DNA from: Bryobacterales bacterium | GTDB taxonomy: Bacteria > Acidobacteriota > Terriglobia > Bryobacterales > Bryobacteraceae | Assembly (NCBI GenBank): GCA_020847045.1 | Contig: JADLCT010000057.1 | Span: 17,925 to 81,924 of the forward strand | Reading direction: 5' to 3' | Length of the DNA: 64,000 nt | Shown here: positions 55,463 to 64,000 of the stretch, one piece after another | How the letters are laid out: every line of letters begins with the position of its first letter | Position numbering within the stretch: the first letter of the stretch is position 1 | Translations under genes and position numbers: made by a program | The notes under the pieces: generated by a model | The model's input: only the letters and a program-made list of their open reading frames with translations | Told to the model about the DNA's origin: nothing | Databases searched by the model: none

Positions 55463-55843
55463 CTAGTGGCCTGGCGCTTCGCCGTGTCCCGCGGCGGGCG
55501 GCGCATCGTTCACAACCAGTCCCGTGGCGCCCCAGGATTGAGGCCAGCCGAACATGCCACGCGACATGTAATCGCTGAACATGATGGCGAACATGAACAC
55601 CAGCCAAACGATTCCAACGCCAACGGTGAGCTTCACCAGTGGCGTGTTGTGTTTGACGTGCATGAACCACAGGATGACCAGCGTCGCTTTCACGCCGGCC
55701 ACGGCGAGGGCAATCAGGATGTTGGCGCGTCCCAGATCGACCTTGGCGGCCGCCACGGTCAGGAACGTCAGCACCATGAGGGCGCCGAAGATCGTGAAAT
55801 AGAGGCTCTTGGGAGCAATGTGGGAGGTCGGGTGTTCGCTCAT
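55463..55843 (-). CDS. Cytochrome c oxidase subunit IV (caa3 type)
   Basis: The 126-residue membrane protein has three hydrophobic segments (YFTIFGALMVLTFLTVAAAKV, ILIALAVAGVKATLVILWFMHV, VGVGIVWLVFMFAIMFSDYM). These match the prokaryotic oxidase subunit IV family. It closes the ACIII-caa3 operon and begins five bases after subunit III. No clear terminator follows in the 104 bases before the receptor gene. Confidence 0.88.
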   Translation of the reverse strand: MSEHPTSHIAPKSLYFTIFGALMVLTFLTVAAAKVDLGRANILIALAVAGVKATLVILWFMHVKHNTPLVKLTVGVGIVWLVFMFAIMFSDYMSRGMFGWPQSWGATGLVVNDAPPAAGHGEAPGH

Positions 55844-55848
55844 GGTGG

Positions 55849-56517
55849 TTAGTGAATCAGGTACAGCATCGGGAACAGGAAAATCCAGACGATGTCGACG
55901 AAGTGCCAGTAGAGGCCCATGTTTTCGATCGGCCCGTAAAAGTCGGTCGAGTAGGTATTGTTATAAGCCTTCCACATGAAGAAGATCAGCAGGCCGGCGC
56001 CGATGATCATGTGCAGAGCGTGCAGCCCCGTCATGGCGAAATACATCGAGAAGTAGATTTGCGCCTGTTCGTTGTAGGGTCCGCCCATGGCGAAATGGGG
56101 TCCGGGCACAAGATGATGCTTGAACTTGTCGGAGTACTCCACGACTTTCACGGCGAGGAAGACGTTGCCCAGCATGAATGTGGCCAGGAGATAGCCAAAC
56201 ACGCCCTTGTTGCGGCCCAGCTGGGCGCAGCGTACGGCCAGGGCCATGGTGAGCGAGGAGCCGATCAGCACGACGGTGTTGAAGGTTCCCAGGGCGACAT
56301 TCAGATGATGGCTTGCCGCGGAATACGCCTCTGGATACATGGACCGGTAGACCGCGTAGGCGCAAAAGAGCGAGCCGAAGAAGAGAATCTCCTGCACCAG
56401 AAAGACCCACATTCCGAACGTGGTGGAGGAGTACTGCTGCTGCAGGTCCTCATACTGGTGCTGAAAGTTCGGGTTGGCGGGATGAGCAGCGGTTTGTTCC
56501 ATCGCCTGGCTAGACAT
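55849..56517 (-). CDS. Cytochrome c oxidase subunit III
   Basis: The 222-residue protein has five to six membrane helices and the subunit III landmarks [63 protein letters not shown] and a final [19 protein letters not shown]. It overlaps subunit I by eight bases. This confirms an operon and a caa3 oxidase with a full set of four core subunits. Confidence 0.95.
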   Translation of the reverse strand: MSSQAMEQTAAHPANPNFQHQYEDLQQQYSSTTFGMWVFLVQEILFFGSLFCAYAVYRSMYPEAYSAASHHLNVALGTFNTVVLIGSSLTMALAVRCAQLGRNKGVFGYLLATFMLGNVFLAVKVVEYSDKFKHHLVPGPHFAMGGPYNEQAQIYFSMYFAMTGLHALHMIIGAGLLIFFMWKAYNNTYSTDFYGPIENMGLYWHFVDIVWIFLFPMLYLIH

Positions 56518-58174
56518 GATGTTTCACCTCGTCCCCCTCATCTTCCTCGGGAGCGTACGCGTAGGCTTCTTCCGTCACGATGGGGATGGTTTCAAAGTTT
56601 TCCAACGGCGGCGGGGACGGTATGGTCCATTCCAGCCCTTTGGCGCCCCATGGATTGGCCGGAGCCTTCTTTCCGGCGAAGAGCGACCATGTGAAGTAGA
56701 TCATGGGCAGCGTATAGCCGAGGGCCAGCACGGTGGCTCCCGCCGACGACATGATGTTCCAGAATTGGAACTCCTCCGGGTAGGCGTGATAGCGCCGCGG
56801 CATACCCAGGTAGCCGGCCAGGAACTGCGGGAAGAAGGTCAAATTGAATCCCAGAAAGACGAGGATGGCTGAAATGCGGCCGGCCGTCTCCGGGTACATG
56901 CGGCCTGTGATCTTGGGCCACCAGAAGTGCAAACCGCCGAGGTATCCCATGATCGCCCCTCCCACCATGATGTAGTGAAAGTGGGCCACGATGAAGTAGG
57001 TGTCGTGAATGTGCACGTCAACGGCGACGTTGGCGCAGAAGAGGCCGGTGAGGCCGCCGATGAGAAAGAGGCCGAAGAAACCGAAGGCGTACAACATCGG
57101 AGCTTCGTAGCTGATGGATCCTTTGTAGAGTGTCGCGGTCCAGTTGAACACCTTGATGGCCGAGGGGATGGCCACGATGAAGGTGAGAACCGAAAAGACC
57201 ATGCCGCCGTACACCGACTGTCCGCTGACAAACAGGTGGTGGCCCCAGACGAGGAAGCCGAAGACGGCGATGGCCACGCTGGACAGGGCGATGAAGCTAT
57301 AGCCGAAGACCCTTTTGCGGCTGAAACACGTAACCAGTTCGGAGATGACGCCCATGGCGGGCAGAATCATGAGATAGACGGCCGGGTGCGAATAGAACCA
57401 GAACATGTGTTGGAAGAGAATCGGATCGCCGCCCGTGTTCGGGTTGAAGAAGCTGAAGCCGAACAGGCGTTCCATGGCCACCAGAAGGATGGTCATGGCG
57501 ACAACGGGGGTGCCGAGAATCTGTACCAGCGCCGTGGCGTAGTTGCCCCAGACGAACAGCGGCAGGCGGAACCAGGTGAGTCCCGGCGCGCGCATCTTGT
57601 GGACGGTGACGATGAAGTTCAGTCCGGTGAGGATGGACGAGAAACCGCTGATGAAGGCGCCGAGTGCGGCCGTGATGACGGCGGAATTCGCGTACGTGCT
57701 CGAATAGGGCGTATAGAAGGTCCAGCCGGTATCGACACCGCCCGAGATCATGGAGTAGAGCGTGAAGCACGCGCCGATGATGAAGATGTACCAGCTCAAC
57801 AGGTTGATGCGGGGTAGCGCCAGGTCGCGCGCGCCGATCATGATGGGCAGCATGAAATTACCGAGTACCGCCGGCGTGGCGGGGATCAGGACGAAGAACA
57901 CCATGATGACGCCATGCATGGTGAAAGCCTTGTTGTAGGATTCCGCCGACAGCAGGTCGCCGCCGGGCGTGATCAGTTCCAGGCGGATCAAAGCGGCGAA
58001 GAAGCCCCCCAAAAGGGACATCGCCGTGATCGACATCAGGTAGAGCAGACCGATGCGCTTGTGGTCCTTCGTGAGGAGCCAGGACATCACGCCCTTGCCT
58101 TTGGTCAGATAGCTTTCGCCCTGGTTCTCAGGCATGGGAACCTGATCGACCGGATGAGTCAGGGTGGCGCTCAT
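56510..58174 (-). CDS. Cytochrome c oxidase subunit I (A2-type heme-copper oxidase)
   Basis: The 554-residue catalytic subunit holds the low-spin heme and the heme-CuB site. His ligands are visible in [32 protein letters not shown] and [11 protein letters not shown]. The second stretch reads YSHPAVY, without the glutamate of HPEVY, which marks the A2 subclass (YS motif) also found in Rhodothermus and Thermus caa3 oxidases. It couples oxygen reduction to proton pumping. It begins two bases after coxB ends. Confidence 0.95.
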   Translation of the reverse strand: MSATLTHPVDQVPMPENQGESYLTKGKGVMSWLLTKDHKRIGLLYLMSITAMSLLGGFFAALIRLELITPGGDLLSAESYNKAFTMHGVIMVFFVLIPATPAVLGNFMLPIMIGARDLALPRINLLSWYIFIIGACFTLYSMISGGVDTGWTFYTPYSSTYANSAVITAALGAFISGFSSILTGLNFIVTVHKMRAPGLTWFRLPLFVWGNYATALVQILGTPVVAMTILLVAMERLFGFSFFNPNTGGDPILFQHMFWFYSHPAVYLMILPAMGVISELVTCFSRKRVFGYSFIALSSVAIAVFGFLVWGHHLFVSGQSVYGGMVFSVLTFIVAIPSAIKVFNWTATLYKGSISYEAPMLYAFGFFGLFLIGGLTGLFCANVAVDVHIHDTYFIVAHFHYIMVGGAIMGYLGGLHFWWPKITGRMYPETAGRISAILVFLGFNLTFFPQFLAGYLGMPRRYHAYPEEFQFWNIMSSAGATVLALGYTLPMIYFTWSLFAGKKAPANPWGAKGLEWTIPSPPPLENFETIPIVTEEAYAYAPEEDEGDEVKHHV

Positions 58175-58176
58175 AC

Positions 58177-59166
58177 TTAGTTCCCTCCCTTCTTACCCGC
58201 CGGAGCTTCGGACGCGGCAGCGCCTCCGGCTGGAGCGGATTTGGATAGCGATTTGATGTAGCTGATCACTTGCAGCAGCCCCTCCTCGGAGATTTGCCCT
58301 TGGAAGGTCGGCATCTCGACGGCATAGCCGGAGACGATTTTGCTGGCGGGCTTCAGCACGGATTCGCGGATGTAGGCCTCGTCGGCGAGCGTTGTGGTTC
58401 CATTCTGCAACTTGACGGCTTTGCCGAAGACATCAACCAGCGTGGGGCCGCGTCCGGTATTGTCCGCCTTGTGGCAGGTGGCGCAGCCGAGGCGGTTAAA
58501 CAGCCGTTCGCCGGCCTGCTGCATGGTTTCGCCGCGGATGGAGCCGCTTAACCACGCTTCGTAGTCGGCCTCTTCCATCACATGGACCCAGCCGATCATG
58601 CCGGAGTGTTGCGTACCGCAGTATTCGGCGCAAAAGAGATGATACTTGCCCACCTTGTTCGCTTGAAACCACATGGTGGTGTACTGGCCGGGCACAACGT
58701 CCCGCTTCAAGCGGAAGGCGGGAATGAAATAGCTGTGGATGACGTCCTCGGTGGTCATGATCAGCTTCACGGGCCGGTTGAGCGGCACATGCATTTCGTT
58801 GATCTCGCGTACGCCATTGGGGTGCTGAATCTTCCACATCCATTGTTTGCCCACGATGAAGACCTCCATCGCGTTGGCCGGGGCGTGGTAGTTGCGGAAG
58901 AAGACCACCGTGCCGCCGACGAACATCGACATGGCGAGCAGGAAGGGGATGATGGTCCAGGTCAGTTCCAGCACAAGCGACCCATGTATCGGCTTCGGTA
59001 TCTCGTCCTGGCTCTTGCGCCTGTACCGGAGGGCGAAGTAAAGGATCGCCAGCGAGATGCCGACGGCGAAGAACACCGACACCCCGAGAATATAGAGGTA
59101 ATTCGCGTCTACCCCGGCAGCGCCAATCGAGGCGCTATCGGGAAACAGTTGCAAGTCTTTCGCCAT
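58177..59166 (-). CDS. Cytochrome c oxidase subunit II with fused cytochrome c domain
   Basis: The 329-residue protein has two N-terminal membrane helices, the CuA domain with [12 protein letters not shown] and [10 protein letters not shown], and a C-terminal heme c domain ([15 protein letters not shown]). A fused heme c is the defining part of caa3 oxidases, allowing electron input without a separate cytochrome. ATG 59166 is inside the SCO1 gene, overlapping it by 32 bases. A longer frame upstream is antisense-free but unlike the family. Confidence 0.94.
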   Translation of the reverse strand: MAKDLQLFPDSASIGAAGVDANYLYILGVSVFFAVGISLAILYFALRYRRKSQDEIPKPIHGSLVLELTWTIIPFLLAMSMFVGGTVVFFRNYHAPANAMEVFIVGKQWMWKIQHPNGVREINEMHVPLNRPVKLIMTTEDVIHSYFIPAFRLKRDVVPGQYTTMWFQANKVGKYHLFCAEYCGTQHSGMIGWVHVMEEADYEAWLSGSIRGETMQQAGERLFNRLGCATCHKADNTGRGPTLVDVFGKAVKLQNGTTTLADEAYIRESVLKPASKIVSGYAVEMPTFQGQISEEGLLQVISYIKSLSKSAPAGGAAASEAPAGKKGGN

Positions 59167-60025
59167 GTTGATTCTTTCTGCGCTTGTTCTGGAAATAGCA
59201 GATGATCCAGAAGGCAATGATCGATGCGACGGTGATTCCCCCGGCGATGCGCAACACGGTCATTACGGTTGCGCCGTACTTGCCTGTGGCCGGGTCATAG
59301 TGATAGCAAAACAGCAGGAGCTGGTCGACGGGAGAACCGATGCGTCCCTGGGAGGCCTCGACAAGGCCCAGCCGCAGGTCGCGCGCCGAAAACTCGACAC
59401 CGTAATAGTATTTGGAAACCTTGCCCTCGGGAGTCAGCAGGATGAGACCGCTCGAATGCGCCCATTGTTTGGTGTTGTCATCCCACTGGTAGTGGAAGCC
59501 GGCCGCATCGGCCAGGCGCTTTACGTCCTGCGCCGTGCCGGTCAGCAGTTGAGTTCCGCGCTCGATGCCGCCCCGGCGGTAACGCGTCTGAAACTCCTCC
59601 AGCTTCCGCCTGGCCATGGCCGGCGTTTCGGCGGGATCGAAGCTGACGGCGACAATGTCGAAATCGTCGCCCGGGGTCAGGTTCGGAATGGCGTTCAGGG
59701 CGCGGATGAGGCCGTTGACGGTGAGGTTGCACAGCATGCGGCACTCGTAATAGACAAACGCGAGCACCACCGGCTTGCCCCGCAGGTAGCTGCGGAACGG
59801 ACGGCTTTGTCCGGTCATGTCCACGAGCGAAACGTCGAGCGGAAGCTGCGCGTCGAGGTTCTGCTTGATGCCGACCTCCTGCAGCGCTCCGGGCAGCTTG
59901 CCCTCGGCGGTGGGAAGTCCGGTCATGCCGCCCGTCATCGGCCGCATGGCGGCGGGATTGCCCGGCTGCGCCGCGGCGGTGGCTGCGGCAAGCAAGGTGA
60001 TCGCGATGAGGGTGTTGCACTTCAT
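59135..60025 (-). CDS. SCO1/SenC-family copper chaperone for the oxidase
   Basis: The 296-residue protein loads CuA. It has a signal peptide (LLAAATAAAQ), a thioredoxin-like domain with the copper-binding pair CRMLC (VVLAFVYYECRMLCNLTVNG) and a third ligand histidine in QWAHSSGLILLTPEG. A C-terminal membrane helix (ITVASIIAFWIICYF) anchors it. Most SCO proteins have the membrane helix at the N terminus, so this arrangement is variant. It directly precedes and overlaps coxB. Confidence 0.92.
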   Translation of the reverse strand: MKCNTLIAITLLAAATAAAQPGNPAAMRPMTGGMTGLPTAEGKLPGALQEVGIKQNLDAQLPLDVSLVDMTGQSRPFRSYLRGKPVVLAFVYYECRMLCNLTVNGLIRALNAIPNLTPGDDFDIVAVSFDPAETPAMARRKLEEFQTRYRRGGIERGTQLLTGTAQDVKRLADAAGFHYQWDDNTKQWAHSSGLILLTPEGKVSKYYYGVEFSARDLRLGLVEASQGRIGSPVDQLLLFCYHYDPATGKYGATVMTVLRIAGGITVASIIAFWIICYFQNKRRKNQHGERLATVSR

Positions 60026-60027
60026 GA

Positions 60028-60453
60028 CTACTGCTTTCCTTCCTTTGCGGCTGCGGCTTTCACCGGCGGCACTTCAAACTTCGGCAATCCCTTTCCGGCC
60101 ACGATTTCCATGGCTCGCGCTACCGGAATGCGGACCGCGTTCACGCTTTTGTCCTCCCAGCCGTAGCTGGTCAGGATCTGCTCTTCCTTGGCCCTGAATT
60201 GTTTCAAGTCCCAAGGCTCGTTCACCTGCAGGCGGGCGCCGCTAGGCAGGATGCGCTGCTGCTCCATGACGGTGGGTTCGGCGTCGCGAGCCTCGTTGTA
60301 GCTCTTCATCACCTGAAACATGCCATACATCAAGCCGATGGCCGCGAAGGTGATGATCACCAGGTAGCCCAGGAACCTCCACACGGGAGGCGTGGGGACA
60401 TCGGATGACTCGTAGCCGGGATTGACGGGAGGAAGTTGTTCGCTCATGTTCAT
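60028..60453 (-). CDS. Small membrane-anchored protein of the ACIII-caa3 operon
   Basis: The protein has 141 residues (or 139 from the second ATG). It has one membrane helix (VWRFLGYLVIITFAAIGLMYGMFQVM) and a periplasmic tail with LQVNEPWDLKQFRAKEEQILTSYGW and IPVARAMEIVAGKGLP. No heme or metal motif is present. It matches the small unnamed proteins that often sit between actF and SCO1 in Acidobacteria and related groups; that is from memory of operon layouts. Spacing of two and seven bases shows cotranscription. Confidence 0.75.
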   Translation of the reverse strand: MNMSEQLPPVNPGYESSDVPTPPVWRFLGYLVIITFAAIGLMYGMFQVMKSYNEARDAEPTVMEQQRILPSGARLQVNEPWDLKQFRAKEEQILTSYGWEDKSVNAVRIPVARAMEIVAGKGLPKFEVPPVKAAAAKEGKQ

Positions 60454-60460
60454 TCCCTCT

Positions 60461-61630
60461 TTAGTGATGTCCCGCCGCGGCGGCGAGCCGGTGGATTTCA
60501 GTGGGCTCCAGCGGGCGGGCTTTCAACTGCCGCGCGAAGAAGGCGAGCCAGAGGCCGATCAACGCCATGGGAGCCGCCAGGTCCAGCCAGTGGATCGAGA
60601 AATGATCGGGGCTGAAATTCGGCTGGACAATCCAGGTGAGATCGAGGAAACGGGCCACCAGGACCAGGATAGCGATCTTGGACAACATGCCCTCCTTGCG
60701 CTTGTTGAAGCGCATCAGCAGCAGCAGGAAGGGCAGCGCCCAGTGGAATATGACAAGTCCCGTGGCGATCGCGCCCCAGCCGCCGTGCAGGCGGTGAATG
60801 TACCAGGGGATTTCCTCCGGCAGGTTGCCGGACCAGATGATGAGGAACTGAGAGAAGCTGGCGTAGGCCCACAACATCGTGAAGGCGAGCATCAGGTTGC
60901 CGATGTCGAGGAAGTGGTTGGGGCCGAGCAGTCCCTTCATGGGCGCGTACTCCATGAGGATGGCCAGACAGATGACGGCGAGCGAGAGCGTGGAGAGCGC
61001 CTGGCCCACCATGAAGATGATGCCGAAGATGGTGGAGAACCAGTGCGGGTCCAGCGACATCGCCCAGTCGATGACGGCAAAGGTCACCGTAAGCGAAAAC
61101 ACCACCACGCCGGGTCCGCTGATGTTGTTCAAGCGGCGCTTGGCGTCGGCGTCGCCTGCGTCCTGCTTGGCGGTCAACCGGTTCAGGGCGTACACGAACA
61201 GGCCCCACACGGCGAAGTAAAAGATCGAGCGGCCGATAAAGAAGGGCACGTTCAGATAGAGCGCCTTGGCCTGAAGAATCTTGTCGTGCGCCACGACTTC
61301 GGGCCGCGCCCATTTGTACAGCGTCGGCATGGAGAGCAGCACGGGCACCAGCATCAGGGCCACCAGCGGCAGCGTGCGCGTGGAGGCTTCCAGAAGGCGC
61401 CGCATCACCATGCCCCACTGGCCGCCGACCAGATGGTGCACCATCAACAGCGCCAGGGAGCCCAGCGGCAGACCCACGGTGAGGAGATAGCCGGTCAGGT
61501 AGCTTCGCATCACCTGCTCGGGATTCGACATCATGCCGAACAGGCACAGGGCCAGTCCCACGCCGAAGGCGCCAAGACCGATCTGCTGAACGCGATCGAG
61601 ATTAGGTTGTGTCGCAGCGTGAGAACTCAT
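60461..61630 (-). CDS. actF: Alternative complex III subunit ActF (membrane quinone-binding type)
   Basis: The 389-residue protein has about ten membrane helices. SYLTGYLLTVGLPLGSLALLMVHHLVGGQWGMVMRR and AVIDWAMSLDPHWFSTIFGIIFMVG are hallmarks of ActF in ACIII. WYIHRLHGGWG and ILVLVARFLDLTWIV are also typical. ACIII oxidises quinol and passes electrons to the oxidase. It overlaps actE by four bases. Confidence 0.92.
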   Translation of the reverse strand: MSSHAATQPNLDRVQQIGLGAFGVGLALCLFGMMSNPEQVMRSYLTGYLLTVGLPLGSLALLMVHHLVGGQWGMVMRRLLEASTRTLPLVALMLVPVLLSMPTLYKWARPEVVAHDKILQAKALYLNVPFFIGRSIFYFAVWGLFVYALNRLTAKQDAGDADAKRRLNNISGPGVVVFSLTVTFAVIDWAMSLDPHWFSTIFGIIFMVGQALSTLSLAVICLAILMEYAPMKGLLGPNHFLDIGNLMLAFTMLWAYASFSQFLIIWSGNLPEEIPWYIHRLHGGWGAIATGLVIFHWALPFLLLLMRFNKRKEGMLSKIAILVLVARFLDLTWIVQPNFSPDHFSIHWLDLAAPMALIGLWLAFFARQLKARPLEPTEIHRLAAAAGHH

Positions 61631-62214
61631 TGTCCGGCAGCCTCCAGGCGCGCCCGCTCGGCGGGCGGAACGTCGTCAAGCGTCGCGGCGCGGCTGAGCT
61701 GCAGCGCCCTCACGTAGGCGACGATGGCCCAGCGGTCCTCGACGGGAATGCGCGACGCGTAGCTCGGCATGACGCCGAAGCCGTTCGTGATGACGTCAAA
61801 AAAGTATCCGGCGGGTTGCTTGTGCATCTTGTCGGAGTGATAGGTAGGCGGATGTTTCAGGCCGCGTTGCACCACCATGCCTTCGCCGTCGCCAGTCTGG
61901 CCGTGGCATGGCGCGCAGTAGATATTGAAGCGTTGCTGCCCGCGTTCGAGGAGCGCCTTGTCGAGCTTCACCGGAAGCTCGGTGACGAACTCGGGGCTGT
62001 TGCGCGCCACCTTGCCGTAGTAGAGCGGGATGTTGTTTTTCAGGTATCCGCGAGCCACCGTGCCCTCCACGGCCGGACGCGCGGAGCGGCCGTCTGGGAA
62101 GAAACTGCTGGCCGCCAGGGGACGGTAGCGGGGCTGGTCGTGCATGTCCTGCCGGCAGCCCGTGGCCAGCGCGGCGGCGCCCAGAATCAGGGCGAAGGTG
62201 ATCGTCTTACGCAT
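61627..62214 (-). CDS. actE: Alternative complex III subunit ActE, mono-heme cytochrome c lipoprotein
   Basis: The 195-residue protein begins with a lipoprotein-type signal (ALATGC), then one heme site YCAPCHGQTGDGEGMVV near residue 100 and a distal methionine in GVMPSYASRIPVEDRWAIVAYVRALQ. ActE relays electrons from ACIII to the oxidase. It overlaps both actD (eight bases) and actF (four). Confidence 0.93.
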   Translation of the reverse strand: MRKTITFALILGAAALATGCRQDMHDQPRYRPLAASSFFPDGRSARPAVEGTVARGYLKNNIPLYYGKVARNSPEFVTELPVKLDKALLERGQQRFNIYCAPCHGQTGDGEGMVVQRGLKHPPTYHSDKMHKQPAGYFFDVITNGFGVMPSYASRIPVEDRWAIVAYVRALQLSRAATLDDVPPAERARLEAAGQ

Positions 62215-62755
62215 CGACTTCGCTTACCTCCGGGGAGTGCTGCGCGAGGAACTCGCGGGTCATGGCCGCGTCATACTTCGGATCGGCGGCTTCGATGCAG
62301 AGGAAGAAGCGGTCCTGCGAGGCGCGTTTGAAACGTTCGACGTTGAACACCGGGTGATAGGGTTGCGGCAGGCCGTTCAGCGCGATCATGCCGGCGACCG
62401 CGGTAATGGCGGCGCACAGCACCGTGGTTTCGAACGTGATCGGGATGAAGGCGGGCCAGGAGTAGAGCGGTTTGCCGGCGACGTTCATCGGATAGGCCAC
62501 CATCGCGATCCAGCACATCAGGGCGAAACCGCCGATGCAGCCGAGGAATCCGCCCAGCAGCACAAGCGCCGAAATTTTGGTTGGCGCCTGTCCCAGGGCT
62601 TCGCTCAAACCGTGAATGGGATAGGGCGAGTAGGCGTCCATCTTGCGGTAGCCGGCCGCATGCGCGGCGCCGGCCGCCTTAATGAGCAACTGATGATCGT
62701 CGAATTCGGCCATCATGCCGAAGTTCTTGGAAGCTACCACGGGGGCGTGCGACAT
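62207..62755 (-). CDS. actD: Alternative complex III subunit ActD (DUF3341)
   Basis: The 182-residue protein has an N-terminal soluble part (FGMMAEFDDHQLLIKAAGAAHAAGYRKMDAYSPYPIHGL) and two membrane helices, as in DUF3341/ActD proteins. PQPYHPVFNVERFKRASQDRFFLCIE near the end is typical. It starts four bases after actC. Confidence 0.92.
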   Translation of the reverse strand: MSHAPVVASKNFGMMAEFDDHQLLIKAAGAAHAAGYRKMDAYSPYPIHGLSEALGQAPTKISALVLLGGFLGCIGGFALMCWIAMVAYPMNVAGKPLYSWPAFIPITFETTVLCAAITAVAGMIALNGLPQPYHPVFNVERFKRASQDRFFLCIEAADPKYDAAMTREFLAQHSPEVSEVDA

Positions 62756-62759
62756 GAGC

Positions 62760-64000
<1,241 letters not shown>

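Overview
The window looks like a stretch of a GC-rich Gram-negative chromosome from the Acidobacteria, most likely the Solibacter/Bryobacter side. This is inferred from family content, not from a database search. The supporting marks are two large Oar-like TonB-dependent receptors with N-terminal carboxypeptidase-regulatory domains, two Planctomycete-type DUF1549/DUF1553 plus DUF1501 gene pairs, a fused LptF-LptG permease, a fused E2-E1 2-oxoglutarate decarboxylase (Kgd type), and an alternative complex III operon running into a caa3 oxidase operon. I saw no phage, IS element, CRISPR array or plasmid replication gene. It reads as core chromosome with lineage-specific genes mixed in.

Layout. 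1-5.0 kb: nitrogen signalling (glnD cut by the window edge, glnB), an OmpL-like porin, a methyltransferase and tRNA-Ala(CGC). 5.0-12.7 kb, minus strand: lptFG, a TldD pair in which the second copy has lost its metal site, and purE-purK. 12.7-23.1 kb, mostly plus strand: an MFS transporter followed by a diferredoxin-like protein and a cysteine-rich partner, a small zinc-finger anti-sigma candidate with a sigma-like gene, a YihY membrane protein, a Gfo/Idh/MocA oxidoreductase, a DUF4432 epimerase-like protein, a molybdopterin-binding protein ending at a textbook terminator, and a convergent PilZ-J-domain fusion. 23.2-31.4 kb, plus strand: an acyl-CoA cluster (class III CoA transferase, HSD10-like dehydrogenase, thioesterase, unknown helical protein), then a signal-bearing aldo/keto reductase and a DUF1553/DUF1501 pair.

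31.4-39.7 kb: RidA, a NYN/OST-HTH RNA-linked protein, a coenzyme-B12 mutase pair whose active-site residues match isobutyryl-CoA mutase and not methylmalonyl-CoA mutase, a divergent PduO-type adenosyltransferase that would supply its cofactor, and kgd. 39.8-55.4 kb: a secreted carboxypeptidase-regulatory-like protein, a membrane-anchored amidase translationally coupled to an actin-like ATPase, a LolA-like protein divergent from a TonB receptor, and a minus-strand run of TonB receptor, DUF1549/1553 protein and DUF1501 protein. 55.4-64 kb, minus strand: actC (cut by the edge), actD, actE, actF, a small membrane protein, SCO1, and caa3 oxidase subunits II, I, III and IV. This operon would pass electrons from quinol to oxygen through ACIII and caa3.

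The stretches most worth follow-up as undescribed systems are the MFS/ferredoxin/Cys-rich trio (12730-15546), the amidase/actin-like pair (41585-43758), the PilZ-J-domain fusion (22140-23108) and the TldD pair with one dead partner (7418-10845).
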